This document shows, in pieces, positions 23,135 to 32,567 of a stretch of DNA of 64,000 bases. A program made the position numbers and the translations under genes. Positions within the stretch are counted from its first letter, which is position 1. Each line of letters begins with the position of its first letter. The stretch is taken from assembly GCF_005405285.1 (NCBI RefSeq), contig NZ_BJDT01000002.1, positions 1 to 64,000 of the forward strand, in the 5' to 3' direction. Origin of the DNA: Weissella sagaensis. GTDB lineage: Bacteria; Bacillota; Bacilli; Lactobacillales; Lactobacillaceae. The notes beneath the pieces are model-generated. The model ran no database searches and was not told the origin of the DNA. It saw nothing but the letters and a program-made list of their open reading frames with translations.

Positions 23135-23146
23135 CGGTCTATACCG
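23135..23146. promoter_or_regulatory. NagR-type operator upstream of nagA
   Basis: CGGTCTATACCG is a near-perfect palindrome of the GGTMTAGACC type bound by NagR/DasR proteins, 81 bases before the nagA start and next to promoter-like sequence. It supports negative autoregulation of the operon. Confidence 0.65.
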
Positions 23147-23234
23147 ATTTTTCTAGTCATCTCTTCTACAAAAAACATTAGCTAAAATATTTACTAAGAT
23201 CAACCGTCACAACTTGTTAATTCGTAAACATATC

Positions 23235-23280
23235 AAAAGGTGCCAATCCACCATTTCAAAATGATAGATTAGCACCTTTC
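23235..23280 (-). terminator. Terminator of the MacB-like ABC gene
   Basis: AAAGGTGC and GCACCTTT close an imperfect 20-bp stem (one to three mismatches) with a minus-strand T tract, 24 bases after the ABC gene stop. Confidence 0.8.
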
Positions 23281-23303
23281 GTATATTATATACAGCTATT
23301 TAA

Positions 23304-25289
23304 TTAATCTGCAGATAAAGCATCAATTGGATTCAATTTAGCTGCCCGACGAGCAGGCAATAATGCTGCTAGGAATGAAATAATCAACGCCAAAATTAAC
23401 GTAACGAAAATATTACCAAATGAAATCTGAATCATATCAAACGATGCAATTTTATACAATGCATGATTCAATATGCCCCCTACTACAAAGGCCAATACAA
23501 CTGCTAAGACGAAACTTGCCAAACCAATTAATACTGATTCTGAAGTAAATAAGCGACGAACATCTTTTTTACTTTCACCTAAAGCACGTAGAATTCCGAT
23601 TTCCTTAGTTCGTTCTGAAACAGACATAAACATTGTTACAATGATCATCAATGCTGACACAATTAATGAAATTGCAGCAATAGCTGCCAATACATTAGTT
23701 GCTAATGACACAATCGTATTAATTGTATCTAGAATTGAACCAACGGTTATCGCTGAAAATGCGCGCTTACCATCACTGGTCTTAATGTTTTGCACTGCTT
23801 TTTGGAATGGCTTAACCGCATCAGCATCTTTTACACGAACAGTTGCAAACAATGCATTAGTTGTTGCACCAGTTTGCTCATACGTATCTTTAACTGTTTT
23901 GGCATCAACAACGTTGGCTGTTCCAGCTTTACCAGCATCGATTACACCTGAAATCTTCAAGTCTTTATTAATTGTCACTGGTGTTTGACCGTCATCTTTA
24001 ACCGTCACCCAAGTAACATTAATATGCTTACCAACAACTGATTGCCAATCTTTTTTATCAAATTGCTTGGCAACTGTTTTCTTATCAACCAAAATTTCAT
24101 TCTTGCCCGGCACATGTCCTGCCTTAATCAATTTCTTTTGATAAGTTGCCGACCAAGTTTGTACAGTCCCTAAATTATAATCTTTATCGTCTAACTTTCC
24201 CTTAACACCTGATAATTGGTATCCAGGTTGGACATTTTTAGCACCCTTCATCTGACGAATTTGTTTCATTTGCTGGTTTGAAATCGTTGTTTTTTCAATA
24301 TCAACGCCACCTGCACCAGCCGTTGCTTGACCAACACCACCGTTACCATCATCTTCTTGATAACGTGCAACCGTAATGGCAGTTGGATTAGCTAATGAAT
24401 TAACCTGATCGTTAATATAAGCTTTAACACCATTCCCCAAACCAGAAAATAGCATAACAGCAAATAAACCAATCGCTGTTCCTAACATAATTAATGAATT
24501 ACGCCAAAAACTAAAAGTTAAATGTTTATATGCATTTCGATATGACGAACTTGCAGGCAATGGTCGATCAGATAGTCGATCAACATTTTCAGGCAACGCA
24601 AATGGTTCACGCAAACGTTGATCATTATCAATTTTCCCATCTGCCAAGTGCACAATCCGAGTTCCATGATCAGCAACATCTTGTGAATGCGTTACAGCAA
24701 TAACCAAGCGACCTTCTGCAGCAATTTCATTTAAAATTTCTAAAACATCTGCTGTATTTTCTGCATCCAAAGCCCCTGTTGGCTCATCAGCAATAATCAC
24801 TTGCGGGTCTGAAGCTAATGCTCGTGCAATCGCAACACGCTGCTTTTGACCACCAGATAATTGATTTGGATGCTTACGGATTTGTTCACCTAGGCCAACT
24901 CGTTGCAACAATTCAGTTGCCCGTTTTGTTTTTTCCGACTGTGACAATGTTGTCATTTCTAATGAAACTAACACATTTTCCAATACCGTTAAATGACTAA
25001 TCAAGTTGTATGATTGATAAATGTACCCAATTGTGCCACGACGGTATGCATCTAATTGATTTTCTAAACGATGATCTAAAGTTTTGCCTTCTATTGTTAC
25101 TGAACCATCAAATTCACGATCTAAACCACCAATAATGTTCATTAAGGTAGACTTACCACCACCAGATTCACCTAATATCGAGACAAACTCGCCTAACTCA
25201 AAGTCCAAGTCAATTCCCTTTAAAACAGGAAACTTTTCTTTGCCTAAATAATAAGATTTTTGAATATCTCTTAATTCTAAATATGCCAT
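23304..25289 (-). CDS. MacB/LolD-like ABC transporter, ATPase-permease fusion
   Basis: 661 residues combining an ATPase and a permease. The ATPase (1-225) has Walker A GESGGGKST, signature LSGGQKQR and Walker B VIIADEPTGA. A membrane helix near 265 is followed by a large extracellular domain (about 290-510) and three C-terminal FtsX-type helices. The layout matches MacB-like exporters of peptides, bacteriocins or antibiotics in Firmicutes. No two-component system or bacteriocin gene is adjacent, so the substrate is unknown. It works as a dimer because each chain carries one ATPase. Confidence 0.88.
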   Translation of the reverse strand: MAYLELRDIQKSYYLGKEKFPVLKGIDLDFELGEFVSILGESGGGKSTLMNIIGGLDREFDGSVTIEGKTLDHRLENQLDAYRRGTIGYIYQSYNLISHLTVLENVLVSLEMTTLSQSEKTKRATELLQRVGLGEQIRKHPNQLSGGQKQRVAIARALASDPQVIIADEPTGALDAENTADVLEILNEIAAEGRLVIAVTHSQDVADHGTRIVHLADGKIDNDQRLREPFALPENVDRLSDRPLPASSSYRNAYKHLTFSFWRNSLIMLGTAIGLFAVMLFSGLGNGVKAYINDQVNSLANPTAITVARYQEDDGNGGVGQATAGAGGVDIEKTTISNQQMKQIRQMKGAKNVQPGYQLSGVKGKLDDKDYNLGTVQTWSATYQKKLIKAGHVPGKNEILVDKKTVAKQFDKKDWQSVVGKHINVTWVTVKDDGQTPVTINKDLKISGVIDAGKAGTANVVDAKTVKDTYEQTGATTNALFATVRVKDADAVKPFQKAVQNIKTSDGKRAFSAITVGSILDTINTIVSLATNVLAAIAAISLIVSALMIIVTMFMSVSERTKEIGILRALGESKKDVRRLFTSESVLIGLASFVLAVVLAFVVGGILNHALYKIASFDMIQISFGNIFVTLILALIISFLAALLPARRAAKLNPIDALSAD

Positions 25290-25378
25290 TTACACTCCTC
25301 CGAGTACTTGCTTATGCTACCACAATTATTGGCTAGTTTACGCTATTTAAAAGTCACCGTCAACAAACTTAACATTCT

Positions 25379-25422
25379 AAAAAAGATGTGTTATCTATTA
25401 AGCTTAGACAACACATCTTTTT
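25379..25422 (-). terminator. Terminator of the pepN-HAD unit
   Basis: AAAAAAGATGTGTT (25379-25392) pairs with AACACATCTTTTT (25410-25422), with further pairing inside, directly after the HAD stop. Confidence 0.85.
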
Positions 25423-25423
25423 A

Positions 25424-26233
25424 TTATGCTATGATTTTTTCAATTTCAGCTAATACGCCATCGTGCTCATTATCATTTGTAACAACATGATAGCCGCGAC
25501 CGAATAGTCGTTCATCAGAATTTGGCATAATGTAAGTTTGACCTGCAAGCTGCATCATTTCCAAATCATTCATCCCATCCCCAAAAACGATCAAATCTGC
25601 AGGGTTAATATCGATTTGTTTAATCAGTTTAGCCAAACTGGTTGCCTTATTAACGCCATCCGCCAAAATATCGACAGTGCCATAACCAGAAGTCGTCACA
25701 TGTAGTGGTAGACGATTATCGTCAACAACGTCAATAACCGCTTGTGCATTCGCTGATGAAAATGCACCCGTTACACTGACTAGCGGTTCTGTAATATCTG
25801 CTAAATGATCAACGACAATAATATTTGGATAAGTTTGGGTAACATCTGATTTAATGCCGTCAATATCATCTTCTAATCCAGCTAATTTATACATATTATT
25901 AGCCGAAAAAGCAATCACGCGGATAGCCGAAAATTCTGGTCTCAATAACAACGACTCCAATTTTGGCAATACCGCCGTATCAATATTTTGCTCATGCAAT
26001 GTATCAGAACCATTAACTCGCCAGGTTGCCCCATTACCCGTTACCAAATGAACGCGATTAGCTAGTTTGCCAAATTTATTTTTAACCCACTTTTCATCAC
26101 GACCAGTTGCAATCGCAAATTGATCACCATTTGCTGTTAACTTATCTAAAAGAGCCTCAAATCGTGGCTTATTAAAATGACGTTTGCCATCCAAAAATGT
26201 TTGATCTAAATCACTTACAAATAAACGCGTCAT
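25424..26233 (-). CDS. Cof-type HAD hydrolase
   Basis: HAD phosphatase with nucleophile motif DLDQTFLDGKR at residues 8-18 and C-terminal metal motif FGDGMNDLEMM near 212-222. The motif I variant DLDQT keeps both catalytic Asp residues. 269 residues with a Cof-type cap. It follows pepN by 19 bases and is probably co-transcribed; the substrate is unknown. Confidence 0.87.
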   Translation of the reverse strand: MTRLFVSDLDQTFLDGKRHFNKPRFEALLDKLTANGDQFAIATGRDEKWVKNKFGKLANRVHLVTGNGATWRVNGSDTLHEQNIDTAVLPKLESLLLRPEFSAIRVIAFSANNMYKLAGLEDDIDGIKSDVTQTYPNIIVVDHLADITEPLVSVTGAFSSANAQAVIDVVDDNRLPLHVTTSGYGTVDILADGVNKATSLAKLIKQIDINPADLIVFGDGMNDLEMMQLAGQTYIMPNSDERLFGRGYHVVTNDNEHDGVLAEIEKIIA

Positions 26234-26252
26234 ATTAACTTCTCCTTGTTAA

Positions 26253-28784
26253 TTATGCTTCTTTACTAATTGCTTGGTGTACGGCTGTTTTTTCATCAGT
26301 AATTAAGGCCACACGACCCGCAATAACATTCACATCCATTGTGATTTCACGCCCTAATCCTGGTGTATCTAACTTTGGTTCAAAGAAATCTTTAAATTCG
26401 GCCAGCCTTTTTGCTGTCTTGAATACAGCTGCGGTCACCGTAATATACGTTGTAAATTCCATATCACCACCAACCGTCTTTTCCAACCATGCCCATTCAT
26501 CACGCAACCAGTCCCAAGCTAATTGTTGCCCTTGATCATTGTTTAGGATACCACTGTACCATCCCCGGAGATCTTGTGGTTTAATCACATCACTATTTTT
26601 GAAAGAAGTGATGATTTCTTTAATCAGGTCAACATCCTTAGTCTTTGTCAAAGCTGTCATAATATCACGTTGATATCCACCGTCAGACGTTGTTTGATAA
26701 TCTGATAATAATTGATCAAACAAAGCACGGTTACCATAACGCTTAACTTCATTAGCTAGAATATCAGCACGGACATCGGCCGGTAAAGCAACCAATGCTG
26801 CACGATTTGTCATAACTAATTCATGAGCTGAACTAATAGCGACTTCATTTTGTGCATATAAAGAAGCGTTCACAATAACTGGTCGACTCACTTGATTAGC
26901 GACTGCTTCATCAGACTGACCTTGCCATCCTAAACGTGTAAATTGATTGACACTTAATTGATTGACTAATTGCTGTAATTGACTTTCGGCCTTTGTATCA
27001 GCTGTGACGAACTTTTTCAGATTATTAACGACCTGATATAATGCCGTATTAACGACACCCGAGTGACTATTAGCAAAGCTGCGTAACAATGGTACAATGA
27101 CCGCATATGAAATTTGACGTCCTTCAGCAAGCAGACGCAAATCCTGTAATAGCTGCAACTGTGTAATCGCATCTAAGTTATCAATATCAGACAAAATTTC
27201 CTGTAACAAATCTGGTTCATAATTAACAATAAAGTGTGCCGTATTACCAACATTCAAGCGGAATGGTGTGCCAGCATTCTGGCGCATTGTCTTGTAGTCA
27301 CCTAAGACCAACTTGTTTGTCACCATTAATTCTTGTACAGCTGCATAGTTACTATTCAATGGAATTTGCCATTGACGTGCTTGATCAACACCATTACCAA
27401 TAAAGAATTGTTGTTGTCTTACTTGTAATTGACCGTCAACCACTTCAACTGTTAACACTGGGTAGCCTGGTTGTTCCAACCAAGTATTCATCATTGTAGT
27501 CAAATCGATACCAGCTGCTTGACCAAGAGCTGCCCATAAGTCGGCACCCCGTGCATTACCATATTGATGCGCTTCAAAATATGCCTTTAAACCACGACGT
27601 AAAGCATCATCACCAATCAAAGCACGGACCATTACCAACATCCGTGATCCTTTTGCATACACGATTGCACCATCAAAAATGGCATCTATTTCTGCTGGCT
27701 CTTCAACTTGGACATGGACAGATTGAACCCCATCAGTCGCATCACGCTGGAGCGCTGATGCCGCTTCTGATGTTTGGAACAATTCCCAAATATGCCAGTC
27801 AGGTTCTAATGCATCAATAGCAACATATTCCATCATATTAGCAAAACTTTCGTTCAACCATAGATCATCCCACCATTGCATTGTTACCAAATCACCAAAC
27901 CATTGGTGGGCCAATTCATGAGCAATAACAGTCGCAACCCGTTGCTTCATTTCTAATGAAGCATTGTTCTCATCAAGTGCCAAGTATGCTTCACGATACG
28001 TCACTAACCCCCAGTTTTCCATTGCACCTGCCGAAAAATCAGGCAAAGCTAGTTGCCAAGAATGTGGTAACGGATAGGGTGTTTGATAATAATCTTCAAA
28101 AAATTCAATTGCGCGTTTAGCAATATCTAACGCAAAATTTAATTCAGATGCTTGATGTGCCTTCGTTGAAAAAACGCCTACTTGGACACCACTCTTAGTT
28201 TGGGTCAATTTACTTTGCATATCACCAAAGGCAAAAGCAACCAAATAAGTTGACATTTTCACTGTCTCAGCGAAATAATGCACACCATCGATTACTTTTT
28301 CTTCCGGCATATTGGCAATAATCGTTTCGCCAGCTTGTTCATCATACTTAATTGCGAGTGAAAAAGTCGCTTTAGCAGCTGGTTCGTCAATACTTGGAAA
28401 TGCTTGACGAGCAGCTGTCGTCTCAAACTGTGTGCCAATTAATTGTTTCTTTTCACCATTAATTTGATAGTATGAGGGATAAATGCCCATCATCGTATCA
28501 GTTAATGGTGCTGTATAATCAACGTAAATCGTCATTTCGCCAGTATGTGGTGCTGTAAACGCTATGGTTTCACTATCATCATCAACTGTCGCGTTCACAA
28601 CTTGATCATCAATCATAACTCGTTGTACTGTCATAAATTTTTGGTGTAACAAAATTTCTGTCTGCTTAGCATTCCCTTTAATTGCTACCTTACCTGAAAT
28701 ATCTTTTGTCACCCGATTAATATCTAAATAAATATCATAATGTGTTGGTTGAAATATATCTACCAAACGTTGTCCTGCTACCAT
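26253..28784 (-). CDS. pepN: Aminopeptidase N (M1 family)
   Basis: Zinc metallopeptidase that trims N-terminal residues from peptides, central to peptide nitrogen use in lactic acid bacteria. GAMENWG near residue 254 and HELAHQWFGD (near 290) followed by the second zinc ligand Glu in NESFANMMEY are complete. 843 residues matches lactobacillal PepN, including the C-terminal ERAP1-like helical domain. Cytoplasmic: no signal peptide. Confidence 0.96.
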   Translation of the reverse strand: MVAGQRLVDIFQPTHYDIYLDINRVTKDISGKVAIKGNAKQTEILLHQKFMTVQRVMIDDQVVNATVDDDSETIAFTAPHTGEMTIYVDYTAPLTDTMMGIYPSYYQINGEKKQLIGTQFETTAARQAFPSIDEPAAKATFSLAIKYDEQAGETIIANMPEEKVIDGVHYFAETVKMSTYLVAFAFGDMQSKLTQTKSGVQVGVFSTKAHQASELNFALDIAKRAIEFFEDYYQTPYPLPHSWQLALPDFSAGAMENWGLVTYREAYLALDENNASLEMKQRVATVIAHELAHQWFGDLVTMQWWDDLWLNESFANMMEYVAIDALEPDWHIWELFQTSEAASALQRDATDGVQSVHVQVEEPAEIDAIFDGAIVYAKGSRMLVMVRALIGDDALRRGLKAYFEAHQYGNARGADLWAALGQAAGIDLTTMMNTWLEQPGYPVLTVEVVDGQLQVRQQQFFIGNGVDQARQWQIPLNSNYAAVQELMVTNKLVLGDYKTMRQNAGTPFRLNVGNTAHFIVNYEPDLLQEILSDIDNLDAITQLQLLQDLRLLAEGRQISYAVIVPLLRSFANSHSGVVNTALYQVVNNLKKFVTADTKAESQLQQLVNQLSVNQFTRLGWQGQSDEAVANQVSRPVIVNASLYAQNEVAISSAHELVMTNRAALVALPADVRADILANEVKRYGNRALFDQLLSDYQTTSDGGYQRDIMTALTKTKDVDLIKEIITSFKNSDVIKPQDLRGWYSGILNNDQGQQLAWDWLRDEWAWLEKTVGGDMEFTTYITVTAAVFKTAKRLAEFKDFFEPKLDTPGLGREITMDVNVIAGRVALITDEKTAVHQAISKEA

Positions 28785-28876
28785 AAATCTATTATCCCCC
28801 TATCATTTATGACTAATAATCATATATGACCTATTTTAGCATAGTCTCTGCAAGCTTGATTGTCTTTCTAAGGCAT

Positions 28877-28909
28877 AAAAAAAGGACTAACAAATTTAAT
28901 GTTAGTCCT
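28877..28909 (-). terminator. Terminator of tRNA-Glu
   Basis: AGGACTAACA (28883-28892) pairs with TGTTAGTCCT (28900-28909) around a 7-base loop, followed on the minus strand by seven T, ten bases after the tRNA. Confidence 0.9.
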
Positions 28910-28918
28910 CTTAACTGA

Positions 28919-28990
28919 TAGCTCATCAGGGAGTTGAACCCTGGATGCCGGTGTGAAAAACCGGAGTCTTAACCGCTTGACCAATGAGCC
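28919..28990 (-). tRNA. tRNA-Glu (TTC)
   Basis: A 72-base cloverleaf on the minus strand starts GGCTCATTGGTCAAGCGG. The anticodon stem CCGGT/ACCGG encloses the loop TTTTCAC, giving anticodon TTC. The T arm contains GGGTTCAACTCCC. The acceptor stem pairs throughout with a G-U at 1-72 and discriminator A. CCA is not encoded. Confidence 0.95.
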
Positions 28991-29066
28991 ATTATTATTA
29001 CGTTGCCTCAACAACATAAATAATAATACCAGTTTAAAAGATGTATTGCAAGCCTTTTTTTATTTT

Positions 29067-29858
29067 TTATTCAAACTCAGCATTTTTTGCCATTGTAGCA
29101 GCAATTGTGTCCAATACAAGTTGATTTAAATCACCTTTTTGTAAGACATCATAGCCTGCTGCAGTTGAACCACCAGGCGTCATAACTTCATTAGCAAGTG
29201 TCAGTGGCGTCTTTTTTGCTTGGATCATATGACGGGCAGTTCCAGCAACTGTTTGTTCAGCTAAACGTGCAGCAATTTCTTCAGTTAAGCCATTTTTTAT
29301 TGCTGCTTGCTTAAGTGATTCAGTAAATGCAGCCACAAATGCTGGACCAGAGCCAGCTACTGCGCTAGCAGCACCAAAGTTTTCTTCAGCCAACTCATCA
29401 GTACGGCCAAATTCCAAAAAGAGTGCGGCCACAGCCCCCTTAATATCAGGATCCGTGTCTTTATCAAAAGCTAATGCAGTATACCCATACTTAACAGCGA
29501 CATTAACATTTGGTAGAGCACGCGTAATAATTAACTGTGCACCTAACGCTTCATGCAACTGTGCTAAGGAAATGCCACCTAAAACAGATGCGACAATCAC
29601 ACTAGGTTTCATTAAAATAGCTGGTTGCAACGTTTTAGCTGTTGCTGCTAATTGGTCTGCTGGTGTTGCTAAAACCACTAAATCTGATTTTAGCCAGACT
29701 GCCATCGCCGAATCTTCAGCCGTAATTCCCAACTCATTTGCGACTTTTTTACCAGAATTTGGTGAATATACAGTTAATTGCACTTCAGGATTACCAGACC
29801 ATCCTTGTATCATAGCTTGTGCTATATTACCTGCACCAATAAATCCAATTGTAAGCAT
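29067..29858 (-). CDS. proC: Pyrroline-5-carboxylate reductase
   Basis: Last step of proline synthesis, reducing P5C with NAD(P)H. The Rossmann motif GFIGAGNIAQAMIQG is at residues 5-19, and the C-terminal signature (VMTPGGSTAAGYDVL) is complete. 263 residues is typical. Single gene between tRNA-Glu and the rodA group. Confidence 0.95.
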   Translation of the reverse strand: MLTIGFIGAGNIAQAMIQGWSGNPEVQLTVYSPNSGKKVANELGITAEDSAMAVWLKSDLVVLATPADQLAATAKTLQPAILMKPSVIVASVLGGISLAQLHEALGAQLIITRALPNVNVAVKYGYTALAFDKDTDPDIKGAVAALFLEFGRTDELAEENFGAASAVAGSGPAFVAAFTESLKQAAIKNGLTEEIAARLAEQTVAGTARHMIQAKKTPLTLANEVMTPGGSTAAGYDVLQKGDLNQLVLDTIAATMAKNAEFE

Positions 29859-29920
29859 ACTATACTCCTTTATTACTTTCGTTATTTTTTATCATAACAT
29901 AGCCCCTATTATTGCAAAAG

Positions 29921-29966
29921 AAAAGTGAGTTAAAGCGTTTAAATAGCAACCACTTTAACTCACTTA
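29921..29966 (-). terminator. Terminator of the mreB-rodA unit
   Basis: AAGTGAGTTAAAG (29923-29935) pairs with CTTTAACTCACTT (29953-29965), with a minus-strand T run; directly after the rodA stop. Confidence 0.85.
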
Positions 29967-29969
29967 TTA

Positions 29970-31154
29970 TTATGAAAAGCCTTCACGTTCAGACAATGAA
30001 AATGATTTATTATGATAGCGCATTGACATAATCAAACCAATACCAATCATATTACCAATTAATGCCGAACCACCTTGTGAGATAAACGGCAATGGAATTC
30101 CTGTTAATGGTACTAGCCCAATGTTCATACCAATATTTTCAAAGATATGGAACAATAGCATCATCACAACACCAGTTGCAATGTAAGCATAAAATTGGTT
30201 CGATGAATCAAAGACAACTTGAATAATTTGGTATATCAACAAGAAGTACAAGATAAGCAACAACACGCCCCCAACAAAGCCAAAGTTTTCACCAATAACC
30301 GAAAAAATCATATCAGATTCGCGTACTGGTACATCAACATGTGACACATTAAATCCTGTACCCGTAATACCACCAGACCCAATCGCTTTAATTGATTGCC
30401 ACAATTGGTAAGCCCCATTAGACGTATCATTTTGTGGATTTAACCAGGCATCAATACGTGTAAATTGATAAGCCTTAAACCCAATATTTTCTAGCATATG
30501 ACGACCCCAAGTTTGTGTCACTAACAAAATAGCAACCGAACCTAGCGCCCCAACAAAAGCAATAATTGGTCCCAGAATTAACCATGATAGACCAGACACC
30601 AACGTCATACCAAAAACAACTGCAATAAAGACTAAATTAGTTCCAAAATCGCTACCATTAACAATCAATACGGGCACTGTCCACAACATGATTTTTAATA
30701 GTAAACGCCAGTCTGATTTCATTGTATGTGTCGGATTAGCAATATTATGATCAGTAATAACACGTGCTAGCATGATAATGAAAGCTGGTTTCATTATCTC
30801 AGCTGGTTGGAATGTTACTGGTCCAATTGCAAACCACTTACCACCAGTACTCTCGTAATAAGCTTTCGAATAAAAGAACAAGACAGCTACCATCAACAGC
30901 ATTCCGACTCCAAAAGCGTATGGCGCAATTCGCCATAATTGCTCTGAATCAAATTGCATTAAAATAGCAACGCCAATGATACCAACAATATAATAGGCTA
31001 ATTGCAAAACAACCATCCTAATTACATTAACACCTGCATCATGTGTCCCTGCGACATACAATGAAGCCAAGCCAATCAGCGCTAACATCATGACAACAAA
31101 GATGATTGACCAATCAATTTCACCACCATCTTTTGAGAAAAAACGTTTAAGCAT
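29970..31154 (-). CDS. rodA: Rod-shape SEDS peptidoglycan polymerase RodA
   Basis: SEDS-family glycosyltransferase that polymerises lipid II for lateral wall growth. 394 residues with about ten membrane helices. The conserved loop NGSDFGTNLVF holds the catalytic Asp, and the C-terminal signature PLPFISQGGSALIGN is intact. Its position directly after mreB and the DUF2969 gene favours RodA over FtsW. Confidence 0.92.
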   Translation of the reverse strand: MLKRFFSKDGGEIDWSIIFVVMMLALIGLASLYVAGTHDAGVNVIRMVVLQLAYYIVGIIGVAILMQFDSEQLWRIAPYAFGVGMLLMVAVLFFYSKAYYESTGGKWFAIGPVTFQPAEIMKPAFIIMLARVITDHNIANPTHTMKSDWRLLLKIMLWTVPVLIVNGSDFGTNLVFIAVVFGMTLVSGLSWLILGPIIAFVGALGSVAILLVTQTWGRHMLENIGFKAYQFTRIDAWLNPQNDTSNGAYQLWQSIKAIGSGGITGTGFNVSHVDVPVRESDMIFSVIGENFGFVGGVLLLILYFLLIYQIIQVVFDSSNQFYAYIATGVVMMLLFHIFENIGMNIGLVPLTGIPLPFISQGGSALIGNMIGIGLIMSMRYHNKSFSLSEREGFS

Positions 31155-31182
31155 GTTTCCCCCTTTTTATTGGTTCATTATA

Positions 31183-31392
31183 TTAATGATGTAAATTATA
31201 TTCAGCAAGCAGACTAGCAACTGCGTTATCAAAATTATCTGCTGTTTGTGTGTGACCATCAGCAAAAGTTACCACAAGCGGCGAATCTTTTTCATCAACA
31301 GTCCCCAAGATCACTTTGTTAATGATGATTTGCGAAACACTATCATCAAGTTCATTTATTTCAACAGCAACTGGTTTATTTTTACGCGCCAT
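31183..31392 (-). CDS. DUF2969 family small protein
   Basis: A 69-residue acidic protein of the DUF2969 type found in Lactobacillales next to mreB. No membrane segment or catalytic motif is seen. It starts 12 bases after mreB and precedes rodA by 28, so it is part of the shape operon. Function unknown; a role in wall elongation is inferred from context. Confidence 0.8.
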   Translation of the reverse strand: MARKNKPVAVEINELDDSVSQIIINKVILGTVDEKDSPLVVTFADGHTQTADNFDNAVASLLAEYNLHH

Positions 31393-31404
31393 ATTTTACC
31401 TTCC

Positions 31405-32385
31405 TTATTTTGCATGCATATGCGCAAGAAGCTTACCTGCTCCTTTAGCAACATTATCCAACGGTTTGTCAGAGATCATTACGGGTACCCCTAGGTGTTG
31501 GGCAATTAAGTTATCAACACCTCGTAGCAAGGCACCACCACCTGTTAACACAATACCACGATCAATGATATCAGATGCTAATTCAGGTTGAATACGCGAT
31601 AACACTTCATGAGCAGCATCAACAATTAATGATAAAGTATCATGCATTGCTAGCTCAACTTCATTGGCATCTAACGTAATTGTTCGCGGCATCCCCGTAA
31701 AGGCATCACGACCACGAACATCCATTTTTTCCGGTTCATCCAATGGATTAGCCGTACCAATTTGAATTTTAATTTGTTCAGCAGTACGTTCACCAATCTG
31801 TAAACCATGATCATTTTTAACCATCATTGTAATATCAGTGTTCATTTTGTCACCAGCAACGCGAATTGACTCTGATGTTACAATATCGCCAAGTGACAAA
31901 ACTGCAATATCCGTTGTACCACCACCCATATCGATAACCATCGATGCAATGGGTGAAAAAATATCTAACCCAGCGCCAACTGCAGCAACTTTTGGCTCAT
32001 ATTCTAAATAAACTTTACCACCGCCAGACTTTTCAGCAGCACCCATAATTGCTTTACGTTCAATACTTGTGATATTAGTTGGCGCACAGACCATGATATT
32101 TGGTCGTGCCATGATGCCTTTAACATTTAATTTTGACATAAACCGTGACAGCATCGCTTCAGTCATATCAAAATCAGAAATAACACCATCTTTTAATGGA
32201 CGAACGGCTCGAATATTACCTGGCGTACGGCCCACCATTTGATAAGCCTCCGTCCCAACTGCTAGAATTTTTTCTGTTTTCGTATCAATTGCCACCACAG
32301 ATGGTTCATTTAAAATGATTCCCTCTCCATCAACATAAATCAGCACATTTGCCGTTCCTAAATCAACGCCGATTTCTTTGGCCAT
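31405..32385 (-). CDS. mreB: Rod-shape determining actin homologue MreB
   Basis: Actin-like ATPase that guides the elongation machinery. GVDLGTANVLIY near the N-terminus is phosphate loop 1, MVIDMGGGTTDIAVLSLG the second, and VLTGGGALLRGVD the adenosine motif. An upstream ATG at 32415 would add ten residues, but MAKEIGVDLG at 32385 has AGAGGTG seven bases before it and matches the family start, giving 326 residues. First gene of mreB-DUF2969-rodA, divergent from murF. Confidence 0.95.
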   Translation of the reverse strand: MAKEIGVDLGTANVLIYVDGEGIILNEPSVVAIDTKTEKILAVGTEAYQMVGRTPGNIRAVRPLKDGVISDFDMTEAMLSRFMSKLNVKGIMARPNIMVCAPTNITSIERKAIMGAAEKSGGGKVYLEYEPKVAAVGAGLDIFSPIASMVIDMGGGTTDIAVLSLGDIVTSESIRVAGDKMNTDITMMVKNDHGLQIGERTAEQIKIQIGTANPLDEPEKMDVRGRDAFTGMPRTITLDANEVELAMHDTLSLIVDAAHEVLSRIQPELASDIIDRGIVLTGGGALLRGVDNLIAQHLGVPVMISDKPLDNVAKGAGKLLAHMHAK

Positions 32386-32567
32386 GAATTTCACCTCTTG
32401 TTTTGTATCGAGCAAGCTCGTCCAAATTTCTAAATACTATCTTTAATAGTATAAACCATACGCAAAAAAAAATCTTGCAAAATCCGCATCCATTCACTTT
32501 GATTGCCGGCTGTTTGCGAACATAGTAAAATGATAATTAACAAAAAACATCTAAAGGACTGAAAAAA